NCBI RefSeq assembly: GCF_900078705.1
Contig: NZ_FKIF01000008.1
Coordinates: 62,001 to 126,000 of the forward strand
Direction of reading: 5' to 3'
Length of the DNA: 64,000 bases
Source of the DNA: Bordetella ansorpii
GTDB taxonomy: Bacteria > Pseudomonadota > Gammaproteobacteria > Burkholderiales > Burkholderiaceae_B
The notes below the pieces were generated by a model. That model was not told the origin of the DNA. It made no database searches and saw nothing but the letters and a program-made list of their open reading frames with translations. Positions 26,425 through 35,516 of this stretch are shown here, one piece after another (positions within the stretch are counted from its first letter, which is position 1; every line of letters starts with the position of its first letter). The position numbers were made by a program, and so were the translations under genes.

Positions 26425-26431
26425 GCTGCAC

Positions 26432-27625
26432 CTACCCTTGAAGCCCTGCGCCGACGAAAGCCGGACGCCGCATCTGCCACACCATCCAGACGATCCCCAG
26501 GCCCACGGCAACGGCACCGACCCACGCCGTGCTGGTCAGCCCCATAGCTTCCAGACTGGCGCCGCCCAGCAGGGAACCCAGCGCGATGCCGCCATTGAAG
26601 CCGGCGATGTTCAGCCCGGCCGCCACTGCCGGCGCCTGCGGCGCATGCAGGTGCGACAAGCCGATCACCCGTGCCTGCAAAGCCGGCACCGCCGCATAGG
26701 TCAGCGCCCCCAGCAGGCCGGTCAGCAGCACCATCAGCGGCAGGGACGGCGCGCAGGCCCATATCGCCAGCAACACCACGGCCAGACCGACCAGCACCGT
26801 CATCACGGCCGTGTCGGCGCCCTTGCGGTCGGTCAGCCGTCCGCCCCACACGTTGCCGATGGCCGCCATCACGCCATAGCCCAGCATCAGCAGGCTGGCC
26901 GTGCTTGCGCTGGTCTTCGTCACCTGCAACAGCAGCGGCGAGATATAGGTGTAGAGCGAGAACGATCCGGCATAGGCCAACACGGTGATGCCGGCGCCGG
27001 CCAGCAGGCGTGGATTGAACATGGCTTTGAGCCCATCCATCGCATCGGCCTGCGCCGAGGGATCGGCGCGATCGGTCGGCATCAAGGCCAGCAGCCCCAG
27101 GAAGCCGATCGCGCCACTGGCGGCCACGGCCATGAAGATGACCTGCCAGCTCAACACGCTGCCCAGGTAGGTGCCGAGCGGCACGCCCAGCGCCAGCGCC
27201 AGCGTCAGGCCGCCGAACACCACGGCCACCGCCGCGCCGGCCCGATGCCGGCCCGCCAGTTGGGTGGCGACGCTGGACGCCACGGCCAGGAACACGCCAT
27301 GCCCCAGCCCCGAGGCGAAGCGGGCCACCAGCATCGGCGTCAGTGCATCGGACAGGCTGACCACCGCGTTGCCCAGTGTGAACAGCGCCATCGCCACCAG
27401 CAGCAGGCGCTTGCGCGGCCAGCGCGTGGCCAGTGCGGTCAGGCCCGGCGCGCCGATCACCGCGCCCAGCGCGTAGGCCGTGACCGCCGTGCCGACTTGG
27501 CTGACGCTGGCATGCAGGTCGGTGGAAATGGTGGACACCAGCCCGATGGTGACGAACTCGGTGAAGCCCAGGGCGAACGCGCAGAGCGCGAACACGTAGA
27601 TGACGAAGGGCATGCGCTCGTTCAT
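26432..27625 (-). CDS. MFS efflux transporter, DHA1 (12-TM) type
   Basis: 397 residues with 12 hydrophobic helices. Motifs include LGFTEFVTIGLVSTI in TM1, the loop TRWPRKRLLL and GVPLGTYLG in TM5 (antiporter motif C). It resembles AraJ/YdhP-like exporters. It lies 3 bp after the DJ-1 family gene, so the two form an operon, probably under the divergent LysR at 28468. Substrate unknown. Confidence 0.87.
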   Translation of the reverse strand: MNERMPFVIYVFALCAFALGFTEFVTIGLVSTISTDLHASVSQVGTAVTAYALGAVIGAPGLTALATRWPRKRLLLVAMALFTLGNAVVSLSDALTPMLVARFASGLGHGVFLAVASSVATQLAGRHRAGAAVAVVFGGLTLALALGVPLGTYLGSVLSWQVIFMAVAASGAIGFLGLLALMPTDRADPSAQADAMDGLKAMFNPRLLAGAGITVLAYAGSFSLYTYISPLLLQVTKTSASTASLLMLGYGVMAAIGNVWGGRLTDRKGADTAVMTVLVGLAVVLLAIWACAPSLPLMVLLTGLLGALTYAAVPALQARVIGLSHLHAPQAPAVAAGLNIAGFNGGIALGSLLGGASLEAMGLTSTAWVGAVAVGLGIVWMVWQMRRPAFVGAGLQG

Positions 27626-27628
27626 GGT

Positions 27629-28327
27629 TCAGTCCCGTCCTGCCGATGCCAGCAGCGGCAGCATCGCTTCGGCCACGCCCTTGGCCGAGGCCGGGTTCTG
27701 GCCCGTTACCAGCCGTTCGCTCACCACCACCTGCGCCTGGAAGTTAGGCGCGGGCACGTGGCGGGCACCTCGTTCCTGCAAGGCATCGGCCAGCAGGAAC
27801 GGCACGGTGTCGTACAGGCCGACCGCGCGTTCCTCGTCGTTGGTGAAGGCTGACACGTCCTTGCCATCGACCAGATGGCGGCCATCGGACAGCTTGAGGT
27901 TCACCAGCCCGGCCGGGCCGTGGCACACCGCTGCAACGATGCCGCCACGCTCATAGATGCGGACGGCAATCGCGGCCAGCTCGGTGCTGTCGGGGAAGTC
28001 CCACATCGTCGCGTGGCCGCCGGCATAGAAGATCGCGGCATAGGCGTCGGCATCAACCTGGGACGGTGCCAGTGTGGTTTCGGTGGCGCCGCGCAGGGTT
28101 GCATCGTTCCAGAACGCGGCATTGACCGGATCGTCCAGGTCGAGGCCGTCAACATGCGTCTTGCCGCCCTTGGGGCTGACGAAATCCACGGCGTAGCCGG
28201 CATCGGCGAGTACCCGGTGCGGATGCGTGACCTCGGAGAGATAGAAGCCGCTGGGCGCCGCGTCGGCGGCGTCAAACGGCCCCTTGCGGTCGTGGCTGGT
28301 GAGGACGAAAAGAATGCGCTGGCTCAT
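27629..28327 (-). CDS. DJ-1/PfpI family protein, glyoxalase III (Hsp31)-like
   Basis: 232 residues, single cytoplasmic domain. The nucleophile elbow is AVCHGPAG with C135-H136, and E32 in FYLSEVTHP fits the acidic partner of DJ-1 proteins. Members detoxify methylglyoxal without glutathione, repair glycated targets or act as chaperones. It is translated just before an MFS exporter and is divergent from a LysR, a common stress or electrophile-response layout. True function untested. Confidence 0.85.
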   Translation of the reverse strand: MSQRILFVLTSHDRKGPFDAADAAPSGFYLSEVTHPHRVLADAGYAVDFVSPKGGKTHVDGLDLDDPVNAAFWNDATLRGATETTLAPSQVDADAYAAIFYAGGHATMWDFPDSTELAAIAVRIYERGGIVAAVCHGPAGLVNLKLSDGRHLVDGKDVSAFTNDEERAVGLYDTVPFLLADALQERGARHVPAPNFQAQVVVSERLVTGQNPASAKGVAEAMLPLLASAGRD

Positions 28328-28467
28328 CGAGAACTCCTGTCGGGCTGCGCTGCGGGGCGCACCTCCAAAGGGAGCATGGCGACGGCAGCATGGGGGACAA
28401 AGAGTGTCAGTCTCGCGGATTCGGTATATCCTTTAAATGACCAAAATAGACAAACACTTTCCACGAA

Positions 28468-29388
28468 ATGACCCAAATGGCTCTGCGCAACCTCGATGAC
28501 CTGGCGGTGTTCGTGCACGTGGTGGAGCGCCAGAGCTTTTCCGCCGCCGCACGCGACCTGCACCTCGCGCCCAAGACGGTCAGCAAGCAGATCGCCCGGC
28601 TGGAACAGGCGCTGGGCACCACGCTGTTCGAGCGCAACACCCGCAACCTGCGCATCACCGGCGAAGGCCGAGCCATCGCCGAGCGCGCACGGGTCGCGCT
28701 CGGCGTGCTGGAAGAAGTGCAGGAACTGGCGAGCGGCGCCAGCCAGGAACTGAGCGGCACCATTCGCCTGACCGCGCCCACGCCGTTCGGCCGCAAGTTC
28801 GTGGCACCGGCGATCCACGATTTCTGCCGCGTGCATCCCAGGGTCGGCTTCGACCTGCGCCTGTCCGATCAGGTGCAGGATCTGTATAGCGGCGACCTGG
28901 ACATGGCGATCCGCATGGGCGAGCTGGCCGATTCGCGTTTGGTGGCGCGGCGCGTGGCCGACAACCGGCGCATCCTGGCGGCATCTCCCGCCTACCTGAA
29001 AGCGCATGGACAACCCGCGCAGCCGGAAGAACTGGAGCGGCACAACTGCCTGGTGTTCGCCTATCCGGGCCTGCTGCAAAACACCTGGCCGCTGCGCAAG
29101 GGCCGCCGGGAGAAGCCTGTCGCGGTCAGCGGCACGCTGTGCAGCGACAGCGGCGACGTGCTGCATGCGTGGTGCCTGGCCGGACTGGGCATCTCGCTGC
29201 GCGAGACCTGGGACATTCACGAGGAGCTGCGCGACGGGCGGCTGGTGCGTGTGTTGCCGGACTGGGAAGCCACGCCCTCCAAGATCAGCATCGTGCGGGC
29301 GCGACGCGAACCCGTGCCGCGCCGGCTGACGGCGTTCAGCGATTTCCTGCTGGAACGCTGGCAACAAGCGCCGTGGGATGCGGCCTGA
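28468..29388 (+). CDS. LysR-family regulator, divergent from DJ-1/MFS
   Basis: 306 residues. HTH: LDDLAVFVHVVERQSFSAAARDLHLAPKTVSKQIARLE, then the LysR substrate domain. The 140-bp divergent gap to the DJ-1 gene is AT-rich near this start and should contain its operator. ATG 28468 or ATG 28477 could serve as start; no good ribosome site is seen. Its stop is 5 bp from the end of the convergent broken MFS gene. Confidence 0.87.
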   Translation: MTQMALRNLDDLAVFVHVVERQSFSAAARDLHLAPKTVSKQIARLEQALGTTLFERNTRNLRITGEGRAIAERARVALGVLEEVQELASGASQELSGTIRLTAPTPFGRKFVAPAIHDFCRVHPRVGFDLRLSDQVQDLYSGDLDMAIRMGELADSRLVARRVADNRRILAASPAYLKAHGQPAQPEELERHNCLVFAYPGLLQNTWPLRKGRREKPVAVSGTLCSDSGDVLHAWCLAGLGISLRETWDIHEELRDGRLVRVLPDWEATPSKISIVRARREPVPRRLTAFSDFLLERWQQAPWDAA

Positions 29389-29393
29389 CATGT

Positions 29394-30622
29394 TCAATGC
29401 CCTTGGGCGCCGTCGGCCACCACCGCTACGGCCGCTACCTGCCGCCTGTCCAGCCAGCCGCTCCACACCGTCAGCAGCTGGCCGATGCCCACCATGATCG
29501 CGCCGACCCACGGCGTCGCACCCAGCCCCAACCGGGACTCCGCCACCAACCCGCCGATGACAGCGCCAAGCGCAATGCCGGCATTCGCCGCCGACACGTT
29601 GAGGGTGGAAGCGATGTCCACGTTGCCAGGCCGATGGCGCTGGGCAAGCTGCACGACGTACAGTGCCAGCCCCGGCACGTTGCAGAACATCAGCGCGCCG
29701 AGCACGCCCAGCGTCAGGATCGAGCCGAGCATTGACGACGCGGTGAAGGTGAGATCAGCAGCACCGCCGCCTGCGCGCCGAGCATCAGCACCAGTGCCGG
29801 CACGACCTTCTTGTCGGATACCCGCCCGCCGAGGAAATTACCGACGATCACCGAGACCCCGTAGAGGGCCAGCATCCACGCCACGCCGTTCGGGCCGAAG
29901 CCGGTGATGTCGGCCAAGATGCTGGGCAGATAGGCGAAGGCGACGAAGGTGCCGCCCCAGGCGCAGAAGTTCATGCCGAACGCGATCAGCAGGCGTCCAC
30001 TGCCCAGCACCTTGACCTGCTCGATGAGGCTGCCGGCCGGCGCGATGTCGATCTTGCGCGGCAAGGTGGCCGCCATCGCCAGCAGCGACACCAGACCGAT
30101 GGCCGCCACGAACCAGTAGGCCATCGGCCAACCCAGGCGCTGGCCGATGACGGTCGCAATTGGCACACCAGCGGCGACCGCGATCGTCAGACCGCCGAAC
30201 ACGATCGCCACCGCCGACGCGCGCCGGTCTTCCGCCACGAAACTCGCGGCGATCGCTGCTCCGACGCCGAAGAAGATGCCATGCGGCAAGGCCGACAGGA
30301 TGCGCGCGACGATGAGGAACTCATAGCTCGCGCTCAACGCCGCAGCCGCATTGGCCAGGACGAACAAGGCCATGACCGCCAGCATCAGCGTCTTGCGCGA
30401 CAGGTTTCCCGTCAGCGCCGCGAGGATCGGCGACCCGAAGCTGACGCCCAGCGCATAGCCGCTGACGACCAGCCCGGCGCGCGCCAGGTTGACGCCGAAA
30501 TCGCCGGCGATCTGCGGCAGCACGCCGACGCTCGCGTATTCGGTGGTGCCGATGGCGAAGCCACCGACCATCATGGACAGCAAGGCGGGCAAGGTGCCGC
30601 GCTGGGTGGAAACGGCCATCAA
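29394..30622 (-). pseudogene. MFS transporter, DHA1 type, split by a frameshift
   Basis: The N-terminal part (30622-29714, GGFAIGTTEYASVGVLPQIA to LMLGAQAAVLLI) and the C-terminal part (about 29745-29394, SMLGSILTLGVLGALMF to WLDRRQ) are in different frames of one otherwise intact 12-TM exporter. One base appears to be missing near 29748-29752: the minus strand reads ATCTCACC where ATCCTCACC would restore the frame. This is a single-base pseudogene or a sequencing error. It is divergent from the LysR at 30729. Confidence 0.8.
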
Positions 30623-30698
30623 GCACTCCGGAATAGATGAATTGGATCGAGCCTTCCGAAGCGTAGGAGTAACAGCTATGATGAAATAGATGCTTTAG

Positions 30699-30715
30699 TT
30701 CAATTCACCATTGAA
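30699..30715. promoter_or_regulatory. Candidate LysR-type operator
   Basis: TTCAAT-TCACC-ATTGAA is a perfect 6-bp inverted repeat between the divergent MFS and lysR genes, 14 bp before the lysR start. The position suits auto-repression and control of the exporter. Confidence 0.55.
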
Positions 30716-30728
30716 ATGGATTCCTTGA

Positions 30729-31643
30729 ATGTCTCGGCAGAACATCAACCGCGCCTTCGAGATGGAAGTGTTCATCGCGGTGGTCACCGCCGAAGGCTTC
30801 ACCGCAGCCGCCGAACCGCTGGGCATGACGGCCTCGGCCGTCAGCAAGCTCATCAATCGGCTGGAAACACGCCTGGGAACGAAGCTGCTGCATCGCACCA
30901 CGCGCAAGCTGCAACTCACGCCCGAAGGCAGTGCCTTCCATGAACGCTGCCTGCGCATCCTCGACGACATCGACTGCGCCGAGCACGAGGCCGCACAGGT
31001 GGGATCACCGCGTGGGCGCGTGCGGATCAACAGCCATGTGGCCTTCGGCGTCCACTACCTGCTGCCGCGTCTGGCGGAATTTCTGCAACGCTTCCCGGAC
31101 GTTCAACTGGATGTGACGCTGAGCGACATCGTGGTCGATTTGCTGGACGATCGAAGCGACGTGGCCATCCGCACCGGGCCGCTGCCGGATTCGCGCCTGA
31201 CCCAGCGCCGGCTCGGCGCCAGCGGCCTGGTGGTGGTCGCCTCGCCGGACTACCTGCGCCGCGCCGGCACTCCCGAACGGCCCGAAGACCTGCACCGGCA
31301 CCGGCGCCTGGGCTTCAACTACGCCCGGCATGTGGATGCCTGGCCCTTCATCGACGGGGATGGCATGCACATCGCCATCGCACCGTCGGGCGACCTGCGC
31401 CTGGGCGATGGCGAAAGCATGCGCCAACTGGCACTGGCCGGCGTTGGCGTGGCCCGGCTGGCGCGTTACCACGTCGGAGCCGATCTTGCCGCTGGCAGGC
31501 TGGTGCCCTTGCTGGAGAATCACGACTGCGGCGCCGTGGAAGATATCCATGCGGTGTTCGTCGGCCCCGGCCGCCATGTACCGGCCAGGGTCAGGGTGCT
31601 GCTCGATTTCCTGGCCGAACGGGTCGCGCAGGACTTGGCTTGA
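30729..31643 (+). CDS. LysR-family regulator, divergent from broken MFS
   Basis: 304 residues. HTH: MEVFIAVVTAEGFTAAAEPLGMTASAVSKLINRLE, then a full substrate domain (HVAFGVHYLLPRL to LLDFLAERV). It lies 106 bp from the divergent MFS gene and ends 17 bp from the relaxase stop, so it marks the right edge of the traI-traG cargo block. Confidence 0.87.
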   Translation: MSRQNINRAFEMEVFIAVVTAEGFTAAAEPLGMTASAVSKLINRLETRLGTKLLHRTTRKLQLTPEGSAFHERCLRILDDIDCAEHEAAQVGSPRGRVRINSHVAFGVHYLLPRLAEFLQRFPDVQLDVTLSDIVVDLLDDRSDVAIRTGPLPDSRLTQRRLGASGLVVVASPDYLRRAGTPERPEDLHRHRRLGFNYARHVDAWPFIDGDGMHIAIAPSGDLRLGDGESMRQLALAGVGVARLARYHVGADLAAGRLVPLLENHDCGAVEDIHAVFVGPGRHVPARVRVLLDFLAERVAQDLA

Positions 31644-31659
31644 AGCTCGGGCGCGATGA

Positions 31660-33642
31660 CTATCCGATGGTAGGCCCGCGCTGCCTCCCAATCTCCCACG
31701 ACACACCACCGCCGCGCACTGTCGCGGCGATCTGCTGCCCCAGCCGCTGTTCGATCACCGGACGCCACGGCACAAGTGAGAAGCCCATGCCGTCATCGAG
31801 CATGGCGTAACGCCCGCTGGCGAGCATGACGCTGCGCCGGTAGATGCCCGCCACGCGCTGACCGTCCCCTACGGGTCGATGCTCCAGGCCGGTGTCGGCG
31901 GCAATGTCCTTGGCGGCCTGCGCCAGTTCCCGGTTGCGCAGCGTTCCCAGCAGATTGCGGGCGAGGATCACACGCTGCCCACGCCGCTCGGCAAGCCCCT
32001 GTTCGGCCAGGAAGTCGGCGCGCTGCTGCATCGCCTGCTTGGCCTCGCCACCAAAGCCCAGCTCGCCCAGCCCCTTGCCGCCGCCGATCAGTTGCTGATC
32101 CAGCCAGGTCGCGCCGATCACGCGGGCCTGCCGCTCAATCGGCAGATGCGATTTCAGTTCCACCGCCACGCCGCCCAGCCGCTGAGCGTCGTACTGTCGG
32201 CCACGCTCGGCCAGGTCGTCCGGCACCTTCCATAGGCCATCGGCCGCGCGCTCCACGATGCCGGCCCGGCGCAGGGCTTCCAGCCGGCGGACGTGGACGG
32301 CGACAACCTCCTGCGGGTCGCGGCCGGGCTTGGCTCGGCCCTGTTCGATCGCCAGGTGATGATCGGTGCGGTACAGGCCATCGCTCGCCAGCGCGGCGAT
32401 GTTCTTGTCGGCGGCGCGCACCTCGGCGGAACCGCGTACCTCCACCACCGCGCCGGTGGGATAGTTCGCCAGTTCGTCGCGGGCGTTCAACGCGACGTAG
32501 TGGGCCTTGCCGTCCACGCCGTCGATGACCAGATAGCCGCGGTCGTGCAGCTCGTCGGCAAGCCCTTTGGCGGCAACACGGCCGACGATGGTACGGCCGT
32601 CGTCGCCCGGCTCGAACACCGCCAGTTCGCGCGGCTGGCCGCTCATGGCGCGCTGCATCGTGCGGATGATGTCGCCACGCTCGCCCAGGGCGCGCAAGGT
32701 CTTCTCCGCGTCCGCATGGACGGCCCAGGTGCCGGGCTGCGTCTCGTCGGCCAGGCCCAGGCGCTGCAAGCGTTGCAGGCGGCCAATCAGCAGCAGGCGC
32801 TGGCGTTGCAGTCGAGGTTCGTTGAAGCGTTCGGTCTGCACCCGGCCGTCCTCGCCGGCCTCGCGCTGCAACGTGCGGTCGAGGCTCGTCCACCGCTGTT
32901 GCTCCACCTCGCGCTGCAAGGTCTGCTGGATCTCCAGTTCGGTGCGCGGCCCCAGCCATTCGGTCGCCAGTTCGGCGGCACGATGGCGGAACCCGTGGGC
33001 GATGTAGTCGCCCGCAATGATGAGGTCTTTGCCGGTGTCGTCGCGCCCGCGCACGATCAGGTGCGTGTGCGGGTTGTCGGTGTTCCAGTGATCGACCGCG
33101 ACCCAATCGAGCCGGGTTCCCAGGTCGGCTTCCATGCGGTTCACCAGATGCCGGGTATAGGTGCGCAAGTCGTCCAGTTCCGCGCCGTCTTCGGGCGAGA
33201 CGATGAAGCGGAAATGGTGCCGGTCGTCGGCGCAGCGTTCCTTGAAAGCGTCCAGGTCGGCTTCGTCCGTCTGCGCCCCATAGGCCCGTCCCGGTTCGCC
33301 ATCCCGGCCCGCGCCGTCGCGCTCGATGTAGCGCAGATGCTTGGCGAGCGATTGCGGGCTGGCATTGCGCTGATTGACCAGCAGGGTCTTGATGGTCACG
33401 CGCCGCGACATGGGCGTCAGCTTCGCCCCGGCGAAACGCGCCGCCGTATGGCCGCGCCCCAGGCGCGAGCCGGGCCGCTGGCCGGTGCCGGCCGCCCCAG
33501 GACTGCGCACCGCTGACTTGCCGCTGCTGGCTTTGCCGGCCTGCTTGAGCACCCTGGAAACGAAGCTCTGCCCCTGGCCCTTGCCCCGGTTCTTCGGGGC
33601 GCTGGGGCGCACCCGGAAATCGTCGTCGCGGCGGTCGGTCAT
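31660..33642 (-). CDS. traI: Relaxase TraI (VirD2-like, DUF3363)
   Basis: 660 residues. The relaxase nicks oriT, stays bound to the 5' end and pilots the strand. The HUH-type metal site is visible as HWNTDNPHTHLIVRG (H185, H192, H194), and Y105 in HLRYIERDG is the likely nicking tyrosine. A basic N-terminal 80 residues precede the domain; the C-terminal half is DUF3363. ATG 33642 has AAGGAG 7 bp upstream. It stands alone after a 448-bp gap that contains the candidate oriT. Confidence 0.93.
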   Translation of the reverse strand: MTDRRDDDFRVRPSAPKNRGKGQGQSFVSRVLKQAGKASSGKSAVRSPGAAGTGQRPGSRLGRGHTAARFAGAKLTPMSRRVTIKTLLVNQRNASPQSLAKHLRYIERDGAGRDGEPGRAYGAQTDEADLDAFKERCADDRHHFRFIVSPEDGAELDDLRTYTRHLVNRMEADLGTRLDWVAVDHWNTDNPHTHLIVRGRDDTGKDLIIAGDYIAHGFRHRAAELATEWLGPRTELEIQQTLQREVEQQRWTSLDRTLQREAGEDGRVQTERFNEPRLQRQRLLLIGRLQRLQRLGLADETQPGTWAVHADAEKTLRALGERGDIIRTMQRAMSGQPRELAVFEPGDDGRTIVGRVAAKGLADELHDRGYLVIDGVDGKAHYVALNARDELANYPTGAVVEVRGSAEVRAADKNIAALASDGLYRTDHHLAIEQGRAKPGRDPQEVVAVHVRRLEALRRAGIVERAADGLWKVPDDLAERGRQYDAQRLGGVAVELKSHLPIERQARVIGATWLDQQLIGGGKGLGELGFGGEAKQAMQQRADFLAEQGLAERRGQRVILARNLLGTLRNRELAQAAKDIAADTGLEHRPVGDGQRVAGIYRRSVMLASGRYAMLDDGMGFSLVPWRPVIEQRLGQQIAATVRGGGVSWEIGRQRGPTIG

Positions 33643-34090
33643 GGCTGCGCTCCTTGCAAGCTCTGGCGTGTCCTGTCGTGCGAAGCACGCGGACATGCCT
33701 GCATTGGCGCGACCCTCGCGCCGAAAGCGGCACGGCGGCGAAGCCGCTCCGTGCCGCTTTCCCCCCATGTGCAGACTGGCTTTGCGGTCGGCAAGGTGCC
33801 GAACCCTTTTGTCTTGCCTTCCGCCTTCGCTCCTCGCTCTCGCTCCGGGCGTCGGCGGCCCGGCGGCGCTGTGCTGCTTGCAGCCAGCGCGCCGGTGAAC
33901 CCGCCAATGGCCGCAGGCCGGGCGCATTCGAGGCAAGACGCCTGCACGTGGGGCGGCTGCGCCGGAGGCAGTGCGAAGTGCGGTGCGAATGCACCCGCAC
34001 TGCACGCACGGCGACATGGCGACGGCCAGCAGAACGACACGCTCGATGACACCACGAGATGCACGGCAACGTGCAGCGAATTGGCGGCCA
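33643..34090. other. traI-traF intergenic region, probable oriT zone
   Basis: 448 bp without a convincing gene. The traI-proximal 120 bp contain three inverted repeats and a nic-like sequence (described separately). The rest (33780-34090) is GC-rich and shows no clear repeat or promoter that I can defend. Confidence 0.6.
33661..33760. other. Candidate origin of transfer (oriT)
   Basis: About 20-120 bp upstream of the relaxase start. Plus-strand TGTCCTG at 33669-33675 resembles the IncP/VirD2-type nic core (YATCCTG|Y). It is part of an imperfect cruciform, TGTCC-TGT-CGTGC-GAA-GCACG-C-GGACA (33669-33695). Beside it are GGCGCGA-CCC-TCGCGCC (33706-33722) and a long hairpin with arms AAAGCGGCACGG / CCGTGCCGCTTT (33724-33760). 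Position beside traI and this structure fit an oriT; it is unproven. Confidence 0.5.
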
Positions 34091-34678
34091 TCATGGGCGT
34101 GCCTTCAGCCAGACCGGATGCGCGACGCCGATCACGGCGGATGCGCTGACCGGGCCGAAATACCGGCTGTCGAAAGACGCCGGATTGGTCACGCTCAACA
34201 GGAATAGCTCGCCCGGTTCGAGGCGCCGGCAAAGCTGCAAGGATGGCAGCGGCCGGCCCAGCCGGTCGGCAGGCAGCACGGCGGCCGAAGGCACGCCGTC
34301 GATGCGTATCTGACCAGCGACGATGCAAACGTGTTGCGGTGCGACTGCGCCCACACGTTTGAGCAGCGGAACGCGCGTCGGCAGGTAGCCGCGCTGCGCA
34401 GCCAGTGCGGCGGCCTCGGCTGGCAGCGGCACCAGCACGATGCTGTCCACGGACAACGGACGTGACAGCGAGGCGGTGCGCGGGTCGAACGGCTCGATGC
34501 GATACCAGCCGACCGCCACGCTGTCGGATGGGTTGTACGTCAGGCGAGGCAGCGGCGACACGAGAGCCGCCCAGGCCAGCGCAGCGAGGCCGCAGGCGGT
34601 CAGGCCCGCCAGCACGATGCGAGCGCGCAGGCGCGAGCGAGGACGTGGCGCGGGGCCGGTCGTAGAAATGCTGGTCAT
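34091..34678 (-). CDS. traF: Conjugal peptidase TraF (S26 family)
   Basis: 195 residues. One N-terminal membrane helix (IVLAGLTACGLAALAWAAL, about 21-40) anchors a periplasmic S26 peptidase domain with catalytic Ser in NPSDSVAVGWYRI (S53) and Lys in PLLKRVGA (K107). In IncP systems TraF cyclises and matures the TrbC pilin, and a TrbC homologue is present here. The ATG overlaps the DUF2840 gene stop. Confidence 0.92.
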   Translation of the reverse strand: MTSISTTGPAPRPRSRLRARIVLAGLTACGLAALAWAALVSPLPRLTYNPSDSVAVGWYRIEPFDPRTASLSRPLSVDSIVLVPLPAEAAALAAQRGYLPTRVPLLKRVGAVAPQHVCIVAGQIRIDGVPSAAVLPADRLGRPLPSLQLCRRLEPGELFLLSVTNPASFDSRYFGPVSASAVIGVAHPVWLKARP

Positions 34679-35232
34679 GGGAATGTCCTTCCGGCCAGCC
34701 AAGCGGCGTGCCGTTCGATGCTGTATTCGGGCAGCGGCAGGCGCGCCGCTAGCCGGTTGCCCAGCGTGCGCCAGTACGCAGGCGAGACGGCAGACGGGGC
34801 GATGCCCAGCGCCTCGATGGCGTCGATGCGTTCCAGCACGGCGCGCACGCTGGCGTCACCCTCGGCGTGCAGCAGCAGGCGCGCACCGGGCCGCACGCCG
34901 GGGATGCGCTGCAAGGCATCCAGCGGCGTGGCGGCTTGCATCACCATCAACTGCCAGCGGATCGTGCCGTAGTCATTGGCCTGCCAGCGGATGCGGCAGA
35001 ACATCGCGCCTGGCAGGAACTTCGCACAGCGCCGCCAGCGGTCGAGCCGAAGCGTGCGCGCCGGTTCGCCGAAGCGCAGGTAGAGCTTGAATCGCGGTTC
35101 GATGTAGGCCAGCGATACGCGCGTCAGCGGCACGTTGCCGGCCTGGCCGGCGAATACCGCGAGCGACGGCGCAGCCGCAGGCGATGCGGCAGCCGTGGCC
35201 GTGTTCGCGGCGGGTGCAGCGGATGCGTTCAT
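34675..35232 (-). CDS. DUF2840 family ICE protein
   Basis: 185 residues. An Ala-rich start (1-30) leads into the DUF2840 domain, recognised by LTRVSLAYIEPRFKLYLRFG, WQANDYGTIRWQL and RHAAWLAGRTF. It regularly sits between parA and traF in this ICE family; the function is unknown. ATGA overlaps on both sides place it in the parA-RHH-DUF2840-traF operon. Confidence 0.82.
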   Translation of the reverse strand: MNASAAPAANTATAAASPAAAPSLAVFAGQAGNVPLTRVSLAYIEPRFKLYLRFGEPARTLRLDRWRRCAKFLPGAMFCRIRWQANDYGTIRWQLMVMQAATPLDALQRIPGVRPGARLLLHAEGDASVRAVLERIDAIEALGIAPSAVSPAYWRTLGNRLAARLPLPEYSIERHAAWLAGRTFP

Positions 35233-35516
35233 AGCGTGTTCTCCGTGCGGTTCTCGGGAAATTCCCGCTCTAGCAAAGCGCGCAGCAGTTCGGCCACCGT
35301 CACGCCCCGCGTGAAGGCCGACACCTTGATGCGCGCCCGCATGGCGGGCGTCACGTCGAGCGTCAGGCGGGCTGTGTAGAGGTCGCCCTTGTTGAGCGCA
35401 TCGGCGTCGCCCTGGCGAATCCATGCCTCGGCATGCGGATTCGCGGGCGGACGTGCGCCGATACCGACGCGCTTGGCCGTGCGTTTGCTGTTCTGTGGTG
35501 GTGGCTTCGCTGTCAT
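35229..35516 (-). CDS. Small ribbon-helix-helix partition-type protein
   Basis: 95 residues. A basic, disordered start (PPPQNSKRTAKR) is followed by a short RHH-like domain (YTARLTLDVTPAMRARIKVSAFTRG, then VTVAELLRALLEREF). Its gene is coupled to parA, so it is probably the DNA-binding partner of ParA, in the role of a ParG/ParB-like centromere-binding protein. Family name is not certain. Confidence 0.75.
   Translation of the reverse strand: MTAKPPPQNSKRTAKRVGIGARPPANPHAEAWIRQGDADALNKGDLYTARLTLDVTPAMRARIKVSAFTRGVTVAELLRALLEREFPENRTENTL

Noticed and set aside
26432-30622. Antibiotic-resistance cassette with known resistance genes
   Set aside because: The pumps are generic MFS proteins; no recognisable tet, cml/flo or other named resistance gene, integron or transposase is present.
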